This document shows, one piece after another, positions 1 to 9,445 of a stretch of DNA of 64,000 nt. Positions within the stretch are counted from its first letter, which is position 1. Each line of letters opens with the position of its first letter. Below the pieces are notes generated by a model that was not told the DNA's origin, searched no databases, and was given only the letters and a program-made list of their open reading frames with translations. The DNA comes from Corynebacterium faecale (lineage in GTDB: Bacteria > Actinomycetota > Actinomycetes > Mycobacteriales > Mycobacteriaceae): positions 806,001 through 870,000 of the forward strand of contig NZ_CP047204.1 in assembly GCF_030408735.1 (NCBI RefSeq), read 5' to 3'. The position numbers and the translations under genes are program-made.

Positions 1-404
1 GAGACAATGTTGCGACGGGAATCCGGGTTGTTCTGCAGGGTCTCAAGTGCTCCTGCGATCTGATCGATGTGGCGACCGTCCGGGGTGGGCCAGGAACGCC
101 ACTGCACGCCGTAGACGGGACCGAGTTCGCCGTTTTCATCGGCCCATTCATTCCAGATGCGGATATTGTTGTCCTGGAGCCATTTCACATTGGAATCCCC
201 GCTGAGGAACCACAGGAGTTCACCGACCACAGAATGGAAGTGAACCTTTTTGGTGGTGAGCAGCGGAAAGGAATCCGCGAGGTTGAAACGCATCTGCTGG
301 CCAAAAAGAGACGTGGTGCCGGTGCCGGTGCGGTCGCCTTTGTGAGCACCTTCGGCCTTGATCTTGCGCAGAAGGTCTTCGTACGGGGTGGAAATGGCAG
401 TCAT
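1..404 (-). CDS. thyA: thymidylate synthase, C-terminal part outside window
   Basis: ThyA methylates dUMP to dTMP using methylene-tetrahydrofolate. The reverse strand starts at the ATG at 404 and encodes the first ~134 residues. These include the RTGTGT phosphate-binding loop near the N-terminus and the [14 protein letters not shown] and [17 protein letters not shown] blocks typical of ThyA (not the flavin enzyme ThyX). The window edge removes the C-terminal half, including the catalytic cysteine, so integrity cannot be judged. cysQ lies 95 bp upstream on the same strand. In relatives folA follows thyA, beyond this edge. The family assignment is very secure. Confidence 0.95.
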   Translation of the reverse strand, partial: MTAISTPYEDLLRKIKAEGAHKGDRTGTGTTSLFGQQMRFNLADSFPLLTTKKVHFHSVVGELLWFLSGDSNVKWLQDNNIRIWNEWADENGELGPVYGVQWRSWPTPDGRHIDQIAGALETLQNNPDSRRNIV

Positions 405-499
405 GATTCCCGAGTGTAGCCGTGGCAAAGGAGCCGGGTGAAACCTTGTGGCGTACCTCCCGGAGTGAGGTTCATGTGACCGCCTCCGGGGCGGGAGCT

Positions 500-1258
500 C
501 TAGTAAGACCCGTGCTCCTCCAGGTACCGGGCTGCCAGCTCGAGAATCTCATCGGCCAGTTCCGGACGGCAGATCAGCACATCGGGAAGGAAGGTGTCCT
601 TGTGGTTGTAGGTCAGCTCCGAACCGTCGAGGCGGGAGCAGTGCAGACCTGCGGCCTTGCACACCCCGACCGGGGCCGCGGAATCCCACTCATACATTCC
701 ACCGGCGTGGATGTAGGCATCGTAGTCACCCAGGAGCACATGCATGGCCTTGGCACCTGCGGAACCCATGGCCTCGGTGGTGAAGCCGAGCTGTGTGGCA
801 ATGTGGCTAGCCACCTGCGGGGGCCTGTTATGGGAAATGGCCACCACCTTGGACAGCGGACCGGTGACCGCGCGGGCATCGGCGGAGTGGAAAACCACAC
901 CCAGGTCGGGGAGTCCGACGGCTGCGTGGGTGGGGATACCGTCCTCGACGAGTGCGATGTGGACCGCCCAGTCCTGTCGTCCAGTGGCGAATTCCTTGGT
1001 GCCATCCAGTGGGTCGATGATCCAGACGCGGTTTTTGTTCAGACGCGCGAGATCATCGGCGGCCTCCTCAGAGAGGAAACCGTCATCGGGGCGGTGCTGC
1101 TCAAGAACCCGGGCGATCCAGTTCTGTGCCAGATCATCACCGGCATCACCGAGATTGCGTCCCCTCAAAACGCCAACATTGCGGACACCCTTGAGGATCT
1201 CTCCGGTTCCCTGCGCCAGGCGCTTGGTCAGAATGGAATCATTGATCTGAGCAGTCAT
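500..1258 (-). CDS. cysQ: 3'(2'),5'-bisphosphate nucleotidase CysQ (inositol monophosphatase fold)
   Basis: This 252-aa protein of the Mg-dependent inositol-phosphatase superfamily most likely dephosphorylates 3'-phosphoadenosine-5'-phosphate, a by-product of sulfate assimilation. The metal-site motifs are visible: SEE at about residues 63-65, DPLDGT at 82-87, and EWDSAAP starting at 190. Length is normal for CysQ. The start is the ATG at 1258. A TAGAAT hexamer ends 7 nt before it and there is no Shine-Dalgarno sequence, so the message is probably leaderless. The helicase gene diverges from it across a 34-bp gap. A general inositol-phosphatase role cannot be excluded by sequence, but the motif spacing and the conserved thyA-cysQ neighbourhood favour CysQ. 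Confidence 0.9.
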   Translation of the reverse strand: MTAQINDSILTKRLAQGTGEILKGVRNVGVLRGRNLGDAGDDLAQNWIARVLEQHRPDDGFLSEEAADDLARLNKNRVWIIDPLDGTKEFATGRQDWAVHIALVEDGIPTHAAVGLPDLGVVFHSADARAVTGPLSKVVAISHNRPPQVASHIATQLGFTTEAMGSAGAKAMHVLLGDYDAYIHAGGMYEWDSAAPVGVCKAAGLHCSRLDGSELTYNHKDTFLPDVLICRPELADEILELAARYLEEHGSY

Positions 1259-1265
1259 GACCTTG

Positions 1266-1271
1266 ATTCTA
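1266..1271 (-). promoter_or_regulatory. -10-like box of cysQ
   Basis: On the reverse strand TAGAAT lies 7 nt before the cysQ ATG, the spacing expected if transcription starts at the start codon. No convincing -35 is seen. Confidence 0.5.
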
Positions 1272-1292
1272 GACTTTTGGTTACATTAAGGC

Positions 1293-4200
1293 ATGGCCAA
1301 TAGCATTCTCTCCCGTTTCCGCCCTCAGGTGTCGGAGTGGTTCCGCGATGTGTTCGAGGCGCCCACCCCGGTGCAGGAGGGGACCTGGAAAGCTGTGGCC
1401 GAGGGGGAGAACGCCCTCGTGGTGGCACCCACCGGTTCCGGTAAGACTCTGGCCGCCTTTCTCTGGGCGTTGAATTCGCTGGTGGAACAGACTGGTCAGA
1501 CGGTTCTGGATACCGGCGCCCCCACCCCGGTTGAGGGCCGCAGTGTGAAGGTGCTCTACATCTCGCCGCTGAAGGCGCTGGGTGTGGACATTGAAAACAA
1601 CCTGCGTGCACCACTGACGGGCATCGCCCGCACCGCCTCCCGGATGGGGCTGGATGTGCCCAACATCACGGTGGGTGTGCGCTCCGGGGATACCCCGAGT
1701 GCCGAACGCGCCCGCCAGGTCCGTAAACCCCCGGACATCCTCATCACCACGCCGGAATCGGCCTATCTCATGCTCACTTCCAAGGCGGGAGCGACCCTCA
1801 AGGACGTGGATGTGGTGATCATTGATGAGATCCACGCGATGGCCGGCACCAAACGAGGTGTGCACCTGGCGCTGACCCTGGAGCGGCTGGAACGGTTGGC
1901 AGGGAAACCCATCCAGCGTGTCGGACTGTCCGCCACCGTCCGACCGCTGGAGCGGGTGGCCCAGTTCCTCGGCGGCGACCGTCCCGTCACCATCGTGGCA
2001 CCACCCGCGGAGAAGAAGTGGGAGTTGACCGTCACCGTCCCCGTGGAGGATATGTCTGATCTGCCCATCCAGGAGGCGGGATCCACCATCGGGGAGTTTG
2101 TCATTGATGACCCGCTCGGGCTCGGTGGGCCGAGTGAGGCTGAATCAGCCCTGCCCACGCAGGGTTCCATCTGGCCGTTCATTGAGCAGCAGGTATACAA
2201 CCAGGTGATGTCGGCCAGGTCCACCCTGGTGTTTGTGAACTCCCGCCGCACGGCAGAACGCCTGACCAGCCGCCTCAATGAGATCTGGGCGTTGGAACAC
2301 GATCCGGAATCGTTATCCGCGGAGCGCCGCCGCCCGCCGGCCCAGGTGATGGTCTCAGCGGACGAGGTGGGACAGGCTCCACCGGTGATCGCGCGCGCCC
2401 ACCACGGTTCGGTGTCCAAGGATGAACGCGCCACCACCGAGGTGATGCTCAAGGAGGGCACGCTCAAGGCCGTGGTGGCCACCTCCTCGTTGGAGCTCGG
2501 CATCGACATGGGTGCGGTTGACCTGGTGGTCCAGGTGGAATCTCCACCGTCGGTGGCAAGTGGCCTGCAGCGCGTTGGGCGCGCCGGGCACTCGGTGGGT
2601 GCGACGTCGATAGGCTCTTTCTACCCCAAGCAACGCTCGGACCTGGTACAGACTGCGATCACCGTTCAGCGCATGAAGGAGGGGCTGATCGAGGAACTGA
2701 AAGTTCCCATGAACGCCCTTGATGTGTTGGCGCAGCAGACGGTGGCAGCTACGGCGATCACGGAGATCAACGTGGATGACTGGTTTGACACGGTGCGCCG
2801 GGCGCATCCGTACCGGGAACTGGACCGGGATGTTTTCGACTCTGTCATTGACCTGGTCAGTGGCGTCTACCCATCGACCGACTTCGCGGAACTGCGGCCA
2901 CGCGTGGTGTTCGACCGTGTCTCCGGCATGCTCCAGGGACGCCCCGGCGCGCAGCGGGTGGCGGTGACCAGCGGCGGCACCATTCCGGATCGTGGCATGT
3001 TCGGCGTTTTCCTCATGGGCGGGGAGGGCACACCCCGGCGCGTGGGTGAGCTGGATGAGGAGATGGTGTATGAATCCCGGGTGGGAGATGTGTTCACCCT
3101 TGGTGCCTCCAGTTGGCGCATCGGGGAGATCACGCGTGATCAGGTCCTGGTCACACCCGCGCCGGGACATACCGGCAGGTTGCCTTTTTGGACCGGCGAC
3201 CAGGCCGGTCGCCCCGCCGAGCTGGGCCGGGCCCTGGGTGCTTATCGACGCCACGTCCTCGCAAATCCGGGTGATTCCGGTCTGGAGGGCTGGGCTCATG
3301 ACAACCTGATCTCCTATCTCAGTGAACAGGAGGAGGCCACCGGTGTCCTGCCTGATGAGAGAACCCTGGTGCTGGAGCGGTTCAAGGATGAGCTGGGGGA
3401 TTGGCGCATCGTCCTGCACACCCCATACGGCAGGGGAGTCAATGCCGCGTGGGCACTCGCAATCGGTGCCCGGATCGCGGATTTGACCGGCATGGATGCC
3501 CAGGCGGTGGCCGGTGATGACGGCATCGTGCTGCGGTTGCCCGAGGGGGAGGAGGAACCCGGCGGATCCCTGTTCATGTTTGATCCGGATGAGATAGAGA
3601 AGACGGTCACGGAGCAGGTGGGCAATTCAGCGTTGTTCGCCAGCCGGTTCCGTGAATGCGCAGCCCGGGCACTCCTGCTCCCGCGGCGCAATCCCGGCAA
3701 GCGGGCACCGTTGTGGCAGCAACGCCAACGCGCCGCCCAACTATTGGACGTGGCGCGTAAATATCCGAGTTTCCCGATCATCCTGGAGACAGTGCGTGAA
3801 TGCCTGCAGGATGTGTATGACCTCCCTGCGCTGCGGGAGTTGGTTCAGGATCTGCAGCTGCGCAAGATCCGCATCGCCGAGGTGACCACCCAGCAACCGA
3901 GCCCGTTCTCCTCCTCATTGCTGTTCAATTACACCGGTGCCTTCATGTATGAGGGGGATTCGCCACTTGCGGAGAAGCGTGCCGCAGCACTGGCGCTGGA
4001 TCCTTCCCTGCTGGCCAAACTGCTGGGCGAGGTGGAACTGCGTCAGCTGCTCGACCCGGATGTGATCGAGGAGGTGCACACCCAGCTGCAGCGTAAAGGG
4101 GACCGTAGAGCCCGCACCAATGAGGAACTGGCGGACAGCCTGCGCATCCTGGGGCCCATCCCAGTGGATGAATTACCCGAGCACATCTCCTTTGAGAACC

Positions 4201-5969
4201 CCGATCTGGGGGACCGAGCCATGATGGTGCGCATCAGCGGCCGACCCCACCTGGCCCAGGTGCTCGATGCGCCGCTGCTGAGGGACGCCCTCGGCGTGCC
4301 GGTGCCACCAGGTGTTCCTGCCCAGGTGGAGACCATCACCGATGCCCTGGAACAGCTGGTTAACCGGTGGGTGCGCACCCGCGGCCCATTCGTGGCACAG
4401 GACCTGGCCGATGCCTTCGGCCTCGGGATCGCCACCGCCCACACCGCCCTGCGCAACGCCGATGTGGTGCAGGGCCGCTACCGGCAAGGTGTGCAGGAAC
4501 AGGAATACTGCGCCACCGAGGTGTTGCGACGCATCCGCACCCGCAGCCTCGCAATCGCCAGACAACAGACCAAACCCGTCTCACAATCGGCTTTTGCCCG
4601 GTTCCTCCTCGATTGGCAGCAGGTGGCCGCGGTGGGGAAGCACCCCACGCTTCGCGGTGTTGACGGCACCTTCGCGGTGATCGAACAGCTCGCCGGTGTG
4701 CGCCTGCCCGCGAGTGCCTGGGAAGACCTGGTGTTGCCGCGCCGGGTGGGTGGATACTCACCGCTGCACCTGGATGAATTGACTGCCAGCGGTGAGGTGC
4801 TGGTAGTTGGTGCCGGTCAGGCTGGTTCACAGGACCCCTGGATCATGTTGCTGCCCGCGGATTACGCAGCGCAGCTCATGCCCGAACCCGTGACCACAGG
4901 ACTGACCGCTCTGCAGGAGTCTGTGCTGGAAGTACTGGCACCGGGTGGGGGATTCCGCTTCGCGGACATCCTCACTGATGCCACGGGTGAGGATCTGGGG
5001 TTGGTGACCGGCCACATCTCACCTGAGCTGCTCCGCGAGGCGCTCTGGGGGCTGGTGGAGACGGGCCTGGTCAGCCCCGATTCCTTCGCACCGGTGCGGG
5101 CACGGTTGGCGTCGGGCACCACTGCACACCGCGCCAAACGACGCCCCAACCGCTCGCGCCTGCGCATGGGGCGCACCTCCTTCGCCCAGACGGAATCCTC
5201 ACCGCCGGACATGCGTGGCAGGTGGTCGCTGTCGGTGTCACCCGCGCGTGATGCTACAACCCGTTCGCTGGCCCACGGTGAGGCGTGGCTGGACCGTTAT
5301 GGTGTGGTCACCCGCGGCAGCGTGGTCGCCGAGGATGTCATCGGTGGTTTCGCACTCGCCTACAAGGTGCTCTCCGGTTTTGAAGAAAACGGCAAAGCCA
5401 TGCGCGGCTATCTCATTGAGGGACTGGGTGCGGCACAGTTCTCCACCCCGGCCATCATCGACCGCCTTCGTGGCATGGATGATTCCCCCGATGTGGAGGG
5501 CTGGCCGTCCGGCACCACCGAGCCAGAGGTGTACCTGCTGGCCGCAGCCGACCCCGCCAACCCCTACGGTGCCGCGTTGCCCTGGCCGGAACAGGGCCCG
5601 AGCCGGGCAGCCGGAGCCACCGTGGTCATCGCCGACGGGTTGCTGCTGGCACATCTCACCCGGGGTGGTCGCATCCTCACGCTGTTCAGCGATGAGATCA
5701 CCCTGGTCGCCCGGGCGCTGGCCACCCAGGAGAAGCTGGTGGTGGAGAAGATCAACGGCGAGTCGGTATTCGACTCCCCGCTCCTGCCAGGTTTCCGCGC
5801 CGCCGGTGCCTCCATCACCCCGCGTGGCATGCGTTTCCGGTCCGGTGCCCCGGTTGCTACACCGGTGCGTGACCACGACACACTCTCCTTCGACGATCCC
5901 GTCCCCTTCGACCCTCCTTCCGGCCAGAACCCGAACAGGCCGTTTCGTGGAGGCTTCGGACGGCGTTAG
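1293..5969 (+). CDS. lhr: large Lhr-type ATP-dependent DNA helicase
   Basis: This is a 1558-aa superfamily 2 helicase of the Lhr (large helicase-related) family, involved in DNA repair as a 3'-5' translocase. The Walker A motif APTGSGKT is at residues 45-52, the DEIH box at 179-182, and motif III (LSATVRP) follows. The second RecA domain has SSLELGIDMG and QRVGRAGHS. Winged-helix/Lhr-core domains follow, then a long C-terminal region (about 850-1558) characteristic of full-length bacterial Lhr. The start ATG has a TACATT hexamer 5 nt upstream and no clear ribosome binding site. The nei gene begins 9 bp after the stop, so the two probably act together in repair. Confidence 0.92.
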   Translation: MANSILSRFRPQVSEWFRDVFEAPTPVQEGTWKAVAEGENALVVAPTGSGKTLAAFLWALNSLVEQTGQTVLDTGAPTPVEGRSVKVLYISPLKALGVDIENNLRAPLTGIARTASRMGLDVPNITVGVRSGDTPSAERARQVRKPPDILITTPESAYLMLTSKAGATLKDVDVVIIDEIHAMAGTKRGVHLALTLERLERLAGKPIQRVGLSATVRPLERVAQFLGGDRPVTIVAPPAEKKWELTVTVPVEDMSDLPIQEAGSTIGEFVIDDPLGLGGPSEAESALPTQGSIWPFIEQQVYNQVMSARSTLVFVNSRRTAERLTSRLNEIWALEHDPESLSAERRRPPAQVMVSADEVGQAPPVIARAHHGSVSKDERATTEVMLKEGTLKAVVATSSLELGIDMGAVDLVVQVESPPSVASGLQRVGRAGHSVGATSIGSFYPKQRSDLVQTAITVQRMKEGLIEELKVPMNALDVLAQQTVAATAITEINVDDWFDTVRRAHPYRELDRDVFDSVIDLVSGVYPSTDFAELRPRVVFDRVSGMLQGRPGAQRVAVTSGGTIPDRGMFGVFLMGGEGTPRRVGELDEEMVYESRVGDVFTLGASSWRIGEITRDQVLVTPAPGHTGRLPFWTGDQAGRPAELGRALGAYRRHVLANPGDSGLEGWAHDNLISYLSEQEEATGVLPDERTLVLERFKDELGDWRIVLHTPYGRGVNAAWALAIGARIADLTGMDAQAVAGDDGIVLRLPEGEEEPGGSLFMFDPDEIEKTVTEQVGNSALFASRFRECAARALLLPRRNPGKRAPLWQQRQRAAQLLDVARKYPSFPIILETVRECLQDVYDLPALRELVQDLQLRKIRIAEVTTQQPSPFSSSLLFNYTGAFMYEGDSPLAEKRAAALALDPSLLAKLLGEVELRQLLDPDVIEEVHTQLQRKGDRRARTNEELADSLRILGPIPVDELPEHISFENPDLGDRAMMVRISGRPHLAQVLDAPLLRDALGVPVPPGVPAQVETITDALEQLVNRWVRTRGPFVAQDLADAFGLGIATAHTALRNADVVQGRYRQGVQEQEYCATEVLRRIRTRSLAIARQQTKPVSQSAFARFLLDWQQVAAVGKHPTLRGVDGTFAVIEQLAGVRLPASAWEDLVLPRRVGGYSPLHLDELTASGEVLVVGAGQAGSQDPWIMLLPADYAAQLMPEPVTTGLTALQESVLEVLAPGGGFRFADILTDATGEDLGLVTGHISPELLREALWGLVETGLVSPDSFAPVRARLASGTTAHRAKRRPNRSRLRMGRTSFAQTESSPPDMRGRWSLSVSPARDATTRSLAHGEAWLDRYGVVTRGSVVAEDVIGGFALAYKVLSGFEENGKAMRGYLIEGLGAAQFSTPAIIDRLRGMDDSPDVEGWPSGTTEPEVYLLAAADPANPYGAALPWPEQGPSRAAGATVVIADGLLLAHLTRGGRILTLFSDEITLVARALATQEKLVVEKINGESVFDSPLLPGFRAAGASITPRGMRFRSGAPVATPVRDHDTLSFDDPVPFDPPSGQNPNRPFRGGFGRR

Positions 5970-5972
5970 TCT
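5967..5972 (+). promoter_or_regulatory. -10-like box before nei
   Basis: TAGTCT overlaps the lhr stop codon and ends 6 nt before the nei ATG. No Shine-Dalgarno sequence precedes that ATG, which suggests a leaderless internal transcript. Confidence 0.4.
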
Positions 5973-5978
5973 GAACAC

Positions 5979-6782
5979 ATGCCAGAGGGTGATTCCGTAT
6001 TCCAGCTGTCCCGCCGCCTCCAATTCATGAGGGGGCGGGAAGTGCTGGCCACCTCACTGCGCGTGCCATCCGTGGCACTGCATGATTTCACCGGACACAC
6101 CGTCCACCGTGTCTGGCCCTATGGGAAACACCTGTTCATGCAATTCGGTGAACAGATCCTGCACACGCACCTCAAAATGGAGGGAACCTGGGCCATCCAC
6201 CGCAAAGGTGACCGCTGGCGCAAACCCGGCCATACCGCCCGCGTGGTGCTGGACCTGTCTGGCGAACAGACCATCGAGGTTGTCGGGCATTCCCTCGGTT
6301 TCGTCCGGGTCTTCCACGCCTCTGATTATCCGGACCAGATCGCCTACCTTGGCCCGGATGTGCTGGCGCCTGAATTTGATGACGAACTCGCCCGGATCAA
6401 CATCCTCGCCCGCCCCCGCCGACCCATCGGTGAAGCCCTCTTGGATCAGTCCAACCTGGCAGGAGTGGGGAATGAATACCGCGCAGAGATCTGCTTTCTC
6501 ATGGGGGTTCACCCCGCGACCCCCGTGGGCATGGTGGATGTGGATCAGGCCCTCCACCTCACCAGACGGCTGATGTGGGAGAACCGGAATTCACCCATCC
6601 GGGTCACCACCGGTGTGCGACGCGCCGGGGAATCCAGTTATGTCTTCGGCAGGAACAACAAACCCTGTCGTCGTTGTGGCACCCGGATCGTGAAAGCGGA
6701 ACTGGGCGAACGCATCATCTGGTGGTGCCCACGCTGCCAGCCCCACTCATCTACGCTCGGGGGACATGAAACTTCTACTTAA
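5979..6782 (+). CDS. nei: Fpg/Nei-family DNA glycosylase / AP lyase (endonuclease VIII-like)
   Basis: This 267-aa base-excision repair enzyme removes oxidised bases and nicks the abasic site. After Met removal the N-terminus is PEGD, giving the catalytic Pro and Glu of the Fpg/Nei family. A conserved LLDQSNLAGVGNEYR helix-two-turn-helix lies at about residues 148-162. A C-terminal zinc finger has cysteines 230, 233, 250 and 253. The PEGDS start and overall form fit actinobacterial Nei2 better than Fpg (MutM), which usually begins PELPE. It follows lhr by 9 bp and overlaps the yccF gene by 17 bp, so it sits in a repair-related transcription unit. The exact substrate cannot be read from sequence. 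Confidence 0.9.
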   Translation: MPEGDSVFQLSRRLQFMRGREVLATSLRVPSVALHDFTGHTVHRVWPYGKHLFMQFGEQILHTHLKMEGTWAIHRKGDRWRKPGHTARVVLDLSGEQTIEVVGHSLGFVRVFHASDYPDQIAYLGPDVLAPEFDDELARINILARPRRPIGEALLDQSNLAGVGNEYRAEICFLMGVHPATPVGMVDVDQALHLTRRLMWENRNSPIRVTTGVRRAGESSYVFGRNNKPCRRCGTRIVKAELGERIIWWCPRCQPHSSTLGGHETST

Positions 6783-7179
6783 CATCATCTGGTTTGTCTT
6801 CGGCGGGATCTGGCTGGCACTGGGCTACCTGATCTTCGGCGTCATCGCCTGCATCTTCATCATCACGATCCCGGCAGGTGTGGCCAGCTTCCGCATGGCT
6901 AACTATGCGCTGTGGCCTTTTGGCCGGACCGTGGTGCGCAAAATCCACGGCGGCAACGGGCTGTCCGCGGTGTCCAACTTCATCTGGTTCCTGGTGGCAG
7001 GGGTGTGGCTGGCAATCGGCCATGTCACCACCGCGGCAGCACAGGCCGTCACCATCATCGGTATCCCGCTTGCGATAGCCAATATCAAGATGATCCCCGT
7101 GACCTGCTTCCCCTTCGGCAAGCACATCGTAGACAGTGGCCACATCCCCGTGGGTTATGAGCCGATGATCAGGCTCTAA
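6766..7179 (+). CDS. YccF-family inner membrane protein
   Basis: This 137-aa membrane protein is built from two similar halves. Each half has a hydrophobic hairpin (FVFGGIWLALGYLIFG and FLVAGVWLAIGHVTTA), followed by an IxxIPxGVASFRMANYALWPFGR-like block that recurs as IPLAIANIKMIPVTCFPFGK. That duplicated pattern defines the YccF family, whose function is unknown. The ATG lies inside the 3' end of nei (17-bp overlap, different frame), implying translational coupling. Its 3' end overlaps the convergent dedA gene by 4 bp. Identification as YccF is strong; I make no functional claim. Confidence 0.85.
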   Translation: MKLLLNIIWFVFGGIWLALGYLIFGVIACIFIITIPAGVASFRMANYALWPFGRTVVRKIHGGNGLSAVSNFIWFLVAGVWLAIGHVTTAAAQAVTIIGIPLAIANIKMIPVTCFPFGKHIVDSGHIPVGYEPMIRL

Positions 7180-7811
7180 TCCTTACCCGGATCAGCACTG
7201 GCGGTAGCTCTGCGGGTGAGGTGGCGTCGGATGAGGAACAACAACACCGAAACCACAATCAGCGCCACGAGAATGTAGACCACAGAGGAGTAACTCTCGA
7301 ATGCCCGGGTGACCGTTTCCCACCGCTCACCCAGCTGGACCCCCGCCCAGATCAGGATGGAGTTCCAGATGAGACTGCCCGCGGTGGTGAGCAGACCGAA
7401 GGTGAGGGGATTCATGCGGTCGATGCCCGCTGGGATGGAGATGAGGCTGCGCACACCGGGGATCAGACGGCCGAAGAACACCGACCAGGTTCCGTACTTA
7501 TCGAACCACGCCAGAGCATCATCCACATCCTTGGCATCCACCAACCACATCCAGTCAGCGATCCGACGAAGCCTGTCGGCCCCGAACGCCTGACCGACCC
7601 AGTAGAGCAGATACGCACCGGTGACGGAGCCGATCACCGAGGCCACCAGCGCGGCCCACACATTGAAATTACCCTGTGACGCGGTGAAACCAGCGAGTGG
7701 CAGGATCAGTTCGCTGGGAATCGGCGGGAAGATGTTCTCCAGGAAGACCGCCAGGCCCACCCCCGGTGCGCCCAGTACTTCCATGATGCGGATTACCCAG
7801 TCAATGATCAC
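7176..7811 (-). CDS. DedA-family membrane protein
   Basis: This 211-aa integral membrane protein of the DedA/SNARE-associated family has members linked to undecaprenyl-phosphate or other lipid flipping and to envelope homeostasis. The diagnostic ENIFPPIPSELILPLAG motif is at about residues 25-41. A GxxxGxxLLYWVGQAFG segment and the FGRLIPGVRSLISIPAG motif (conserved Arg pair) follow, then C-terminal transmembrane helices. It overlaps the upstream DUF1707 gene by 4 bp (ATGA), so the two are co-translated. It converges on yccF with a 4-bp overlap. The substrate is unknown. Confidence 0.88.
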   Translation of the reverse strand: MIIDWVIRIMEVLGAPGVGLAVFLENIFPPIPSELILPLAGFTASQGNFNVWAALVASVIGSVTGAYLLYWVGQAFGADRLRRIADWMWLVDAKDVDDALAWFDKYGTWSVFFGRLIPGVRSLISIPAGIDRMNPLTFGLLTTAGSLIWNSILIWAGVQLGERWETVTRAFESYSSVVYILVALIVVSVLLFLIRRHLTRRATASADPGKD

Positions 7812-8233
7812 TTCTTTTTAGTTCCTGATTCGTAATAGTGGAGCTCTTCCTCCCGATTCAGCTCGACGAAGGCGCGGGGAATCATGGGAACGAAGACGAT
7901 GGCACACAGAAGCAACACGGTCCACTGTGCCTGGAGAACAAACTCCGCGACACAGACGAAGGCGAGGAAAGCCACCATGAAGATGACATCCAGGCGTGCT
8001 ACACGCCGAACACGGGGCTGCAGAAACGCATCCTTCGGCCGGCTGATGTCGGGCATCGCACCCAGATCATGGAAGATCCTTTCCAGATCACCCACGTCCC
8101 GGGCCACAGCGAGGAGAAGCTTCCGGTTCTCAAACTCGTCGTGAGCCAGGTTGCCGTTGTCTCTGTGCGATTCGAGAGTACGCCTCGCCACCGATCTGTC
8201 GTAGGAGTTGAGGAGGTAGTCTTCTGAACCCAT
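7808..8233 (-). CDS. DUF1707 (SHOCT-like) membrane protein
   Basis: This 141-aa protein has an N-terminal DUF1707 domain of about 55 residues. Its pattern is NSYDRSVARRTLESHRDNGNL followed by EFENRKLLLAVARDVGDLERIFHDL, a helical module common in actinobacterial membrane proteins. Two hydrophobic helices follow (VIFMVAFLAFVCVAEFVL and WTVLLLCAIVFVPMIP), then a charged C-terminus. It lies 9 bp after the MFS gene and overlaps dedA by 4 bp, so it belongs to the pgi-MFS-DUF1707-dedA run. The function is unknown. Confidence 0.8.
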   Translation of the reverse strand: MGSEDYLLNSYDRSVARRTLESHRDNGNLAHDEFENRKLLLAVARDVGDLERIFHDLGAMPDISRPKDAFLQPRVRRVARLDVIFMVAFLAFVCVAEFVLQAQWTVLLLCAIVFVPMIPRAFVELNREEELHYYESGTKKK

Positions 8234-8242
8234 AGGAAACTC

Positions 8243-9424
8243 CTAGTTCCTTGCCTGGTCTTCCACATAAACCTGGCGGGTGGCAAAGAAACCACCACCG
8301 AGAACAACCACGGTGGCTGCCAGGAAGATGCCGAACACCACGGTGAATCCGCCTGTTGTGTCGAGGATGACACCGGTGAGGAGGGGACCCATACATGCCA
8401 CTGTATAGGCAAGTCCCTGGCCGAAGGAACTCAACGCGGTGGCCCCTCCCGTGGTGCGGGCTCTCACGTTGATCAGAGTCAGTGCGATGGGGAAGGCGAG
8501 GGGCCCCAAACCGGACAGGGTTGTCCAGAGCCAGGGGGCGGCCATCGGTGCGAAACACAACCCGGCATTGCCCACCAGGAAGACCCCCGAGGCCAGCACC
8601 AGCACCGGATAACAGTTGTTCATGCGGGCCGCCACCCATGGTCCGATGATGTTGAGCGGTATCCCGAGGATGGACCACCAACCCAGCAGTGCCGCCCCGA
8701 GGGAGGCGTCCGGAACCATCTGGGGCAGGAACGTCATGAGTGAATAGGTGGTGAAGGACGTGAACCCGAACATCAGGCCCAGACCGACCCCGACGGGGGT
8801 TCTCCACACGGGAATCGCCATCGAAGGCTGCGGGGTTCTCACTTCGGCTCTGGGGATGGTGGAGGCCAGCAGCGGAACCCAGCTGATGGCAGCAACCAAT
8901 CCCAACAGTGCCCAGGAACCCAGCGAGACCCGCCAACCGGTGATTCCCACGACGGAAGCCCAGGTGGAGATGGGCACCACGAGGATCGGGGCGATCGACT
9001 GGGTGATCTGGGCGATGATCAGATAGGTCGTGGACATCGCCGCGACCCGGTTGGGGAAGTACTCCCGGACGGCCAGGGGCATCAGCGCATTGGTGATGCC
9101 GATGGCGAACAACGCCAGGACTGAACCCGTGAGCAGGGTGATCGGACCACCCAGCACACGGATGGTCTGTCCGGCCGCGGTCAGGGCCATGGCCAGAATC
9201 AACAATTGCGATGTGGACAGCCGCGCCTTCAACCCGGGAAGGACGAAAGCGGCGGTGGCGAACATTGCGGTGGGGATCATCCCCAGGACACCGAATAAAG
9301 AAGCACCGACCGACAGGTCCTCCCGGATCTCAGACACCAGTGGCGCGAGTGCGGTGACTGCGGCGCGGAGGTTCGAGGCGGTTAAGACAATGGCGGTCAG
9401 TGCCATCAGACGGGGGTATCTCAC
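8243..9424 (-). CDS. MFS transporter, CynX/NimT-like
   Basis: This 393-aa major facilitator has about 12 predicted helices. The N-terminal stretch ALTAIVLTASNLRAAVTALAPLVSEIREDL is typical of the CynX/NimT (cyanate/nitroimidazole) MFS branch, and so is a paralogous protein at 41.6 kb in this window. The start is a GTG at 9424, preceded by GAAGGG and by a TATGGT box. Pgi ends 21 bp upstream and the DUF1707 gene follows 9 bp downstream, so the four genes probably share a transcript. The substrate is not predictable. Confidence 0.82.
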   Translation of the reverse strand: MRYPRLMALTAIVLTASNLRAAVTALAPLVSEIREDLSVGASLFGVLGMIPTAMFATAAFVLPGLKARLSTSQLLILAMALTAAGQTIRVLGGPITLLTGSVLALFAIGITNALMPLAVREYFPNRVAAMSTTYLIIAQITQSIAPILVVPISTWASVVGITGWRVSLGSWALLGLVAAISWVPLLASTIPRAEVRTPQPSMAIPVWRTPVGVGLGLMFGFTSFTTYSLMTFLPQMVPDASLGAALLGWWSILGIPLNIIGPWVAARMNNCYPVLVLASGVFLVGNAGLCFAPMAAPWLWTTLSGLGPLAFPIALTLINVRARTTGGATALSSFGQGLAYTVACMGPLLTGVILDTTGGFTVVFGIFLAATVVVLGGGFFATRQVYVEDQARN

Positions 9425-9445
9425 CCCTTCACCATAAGGGATTAC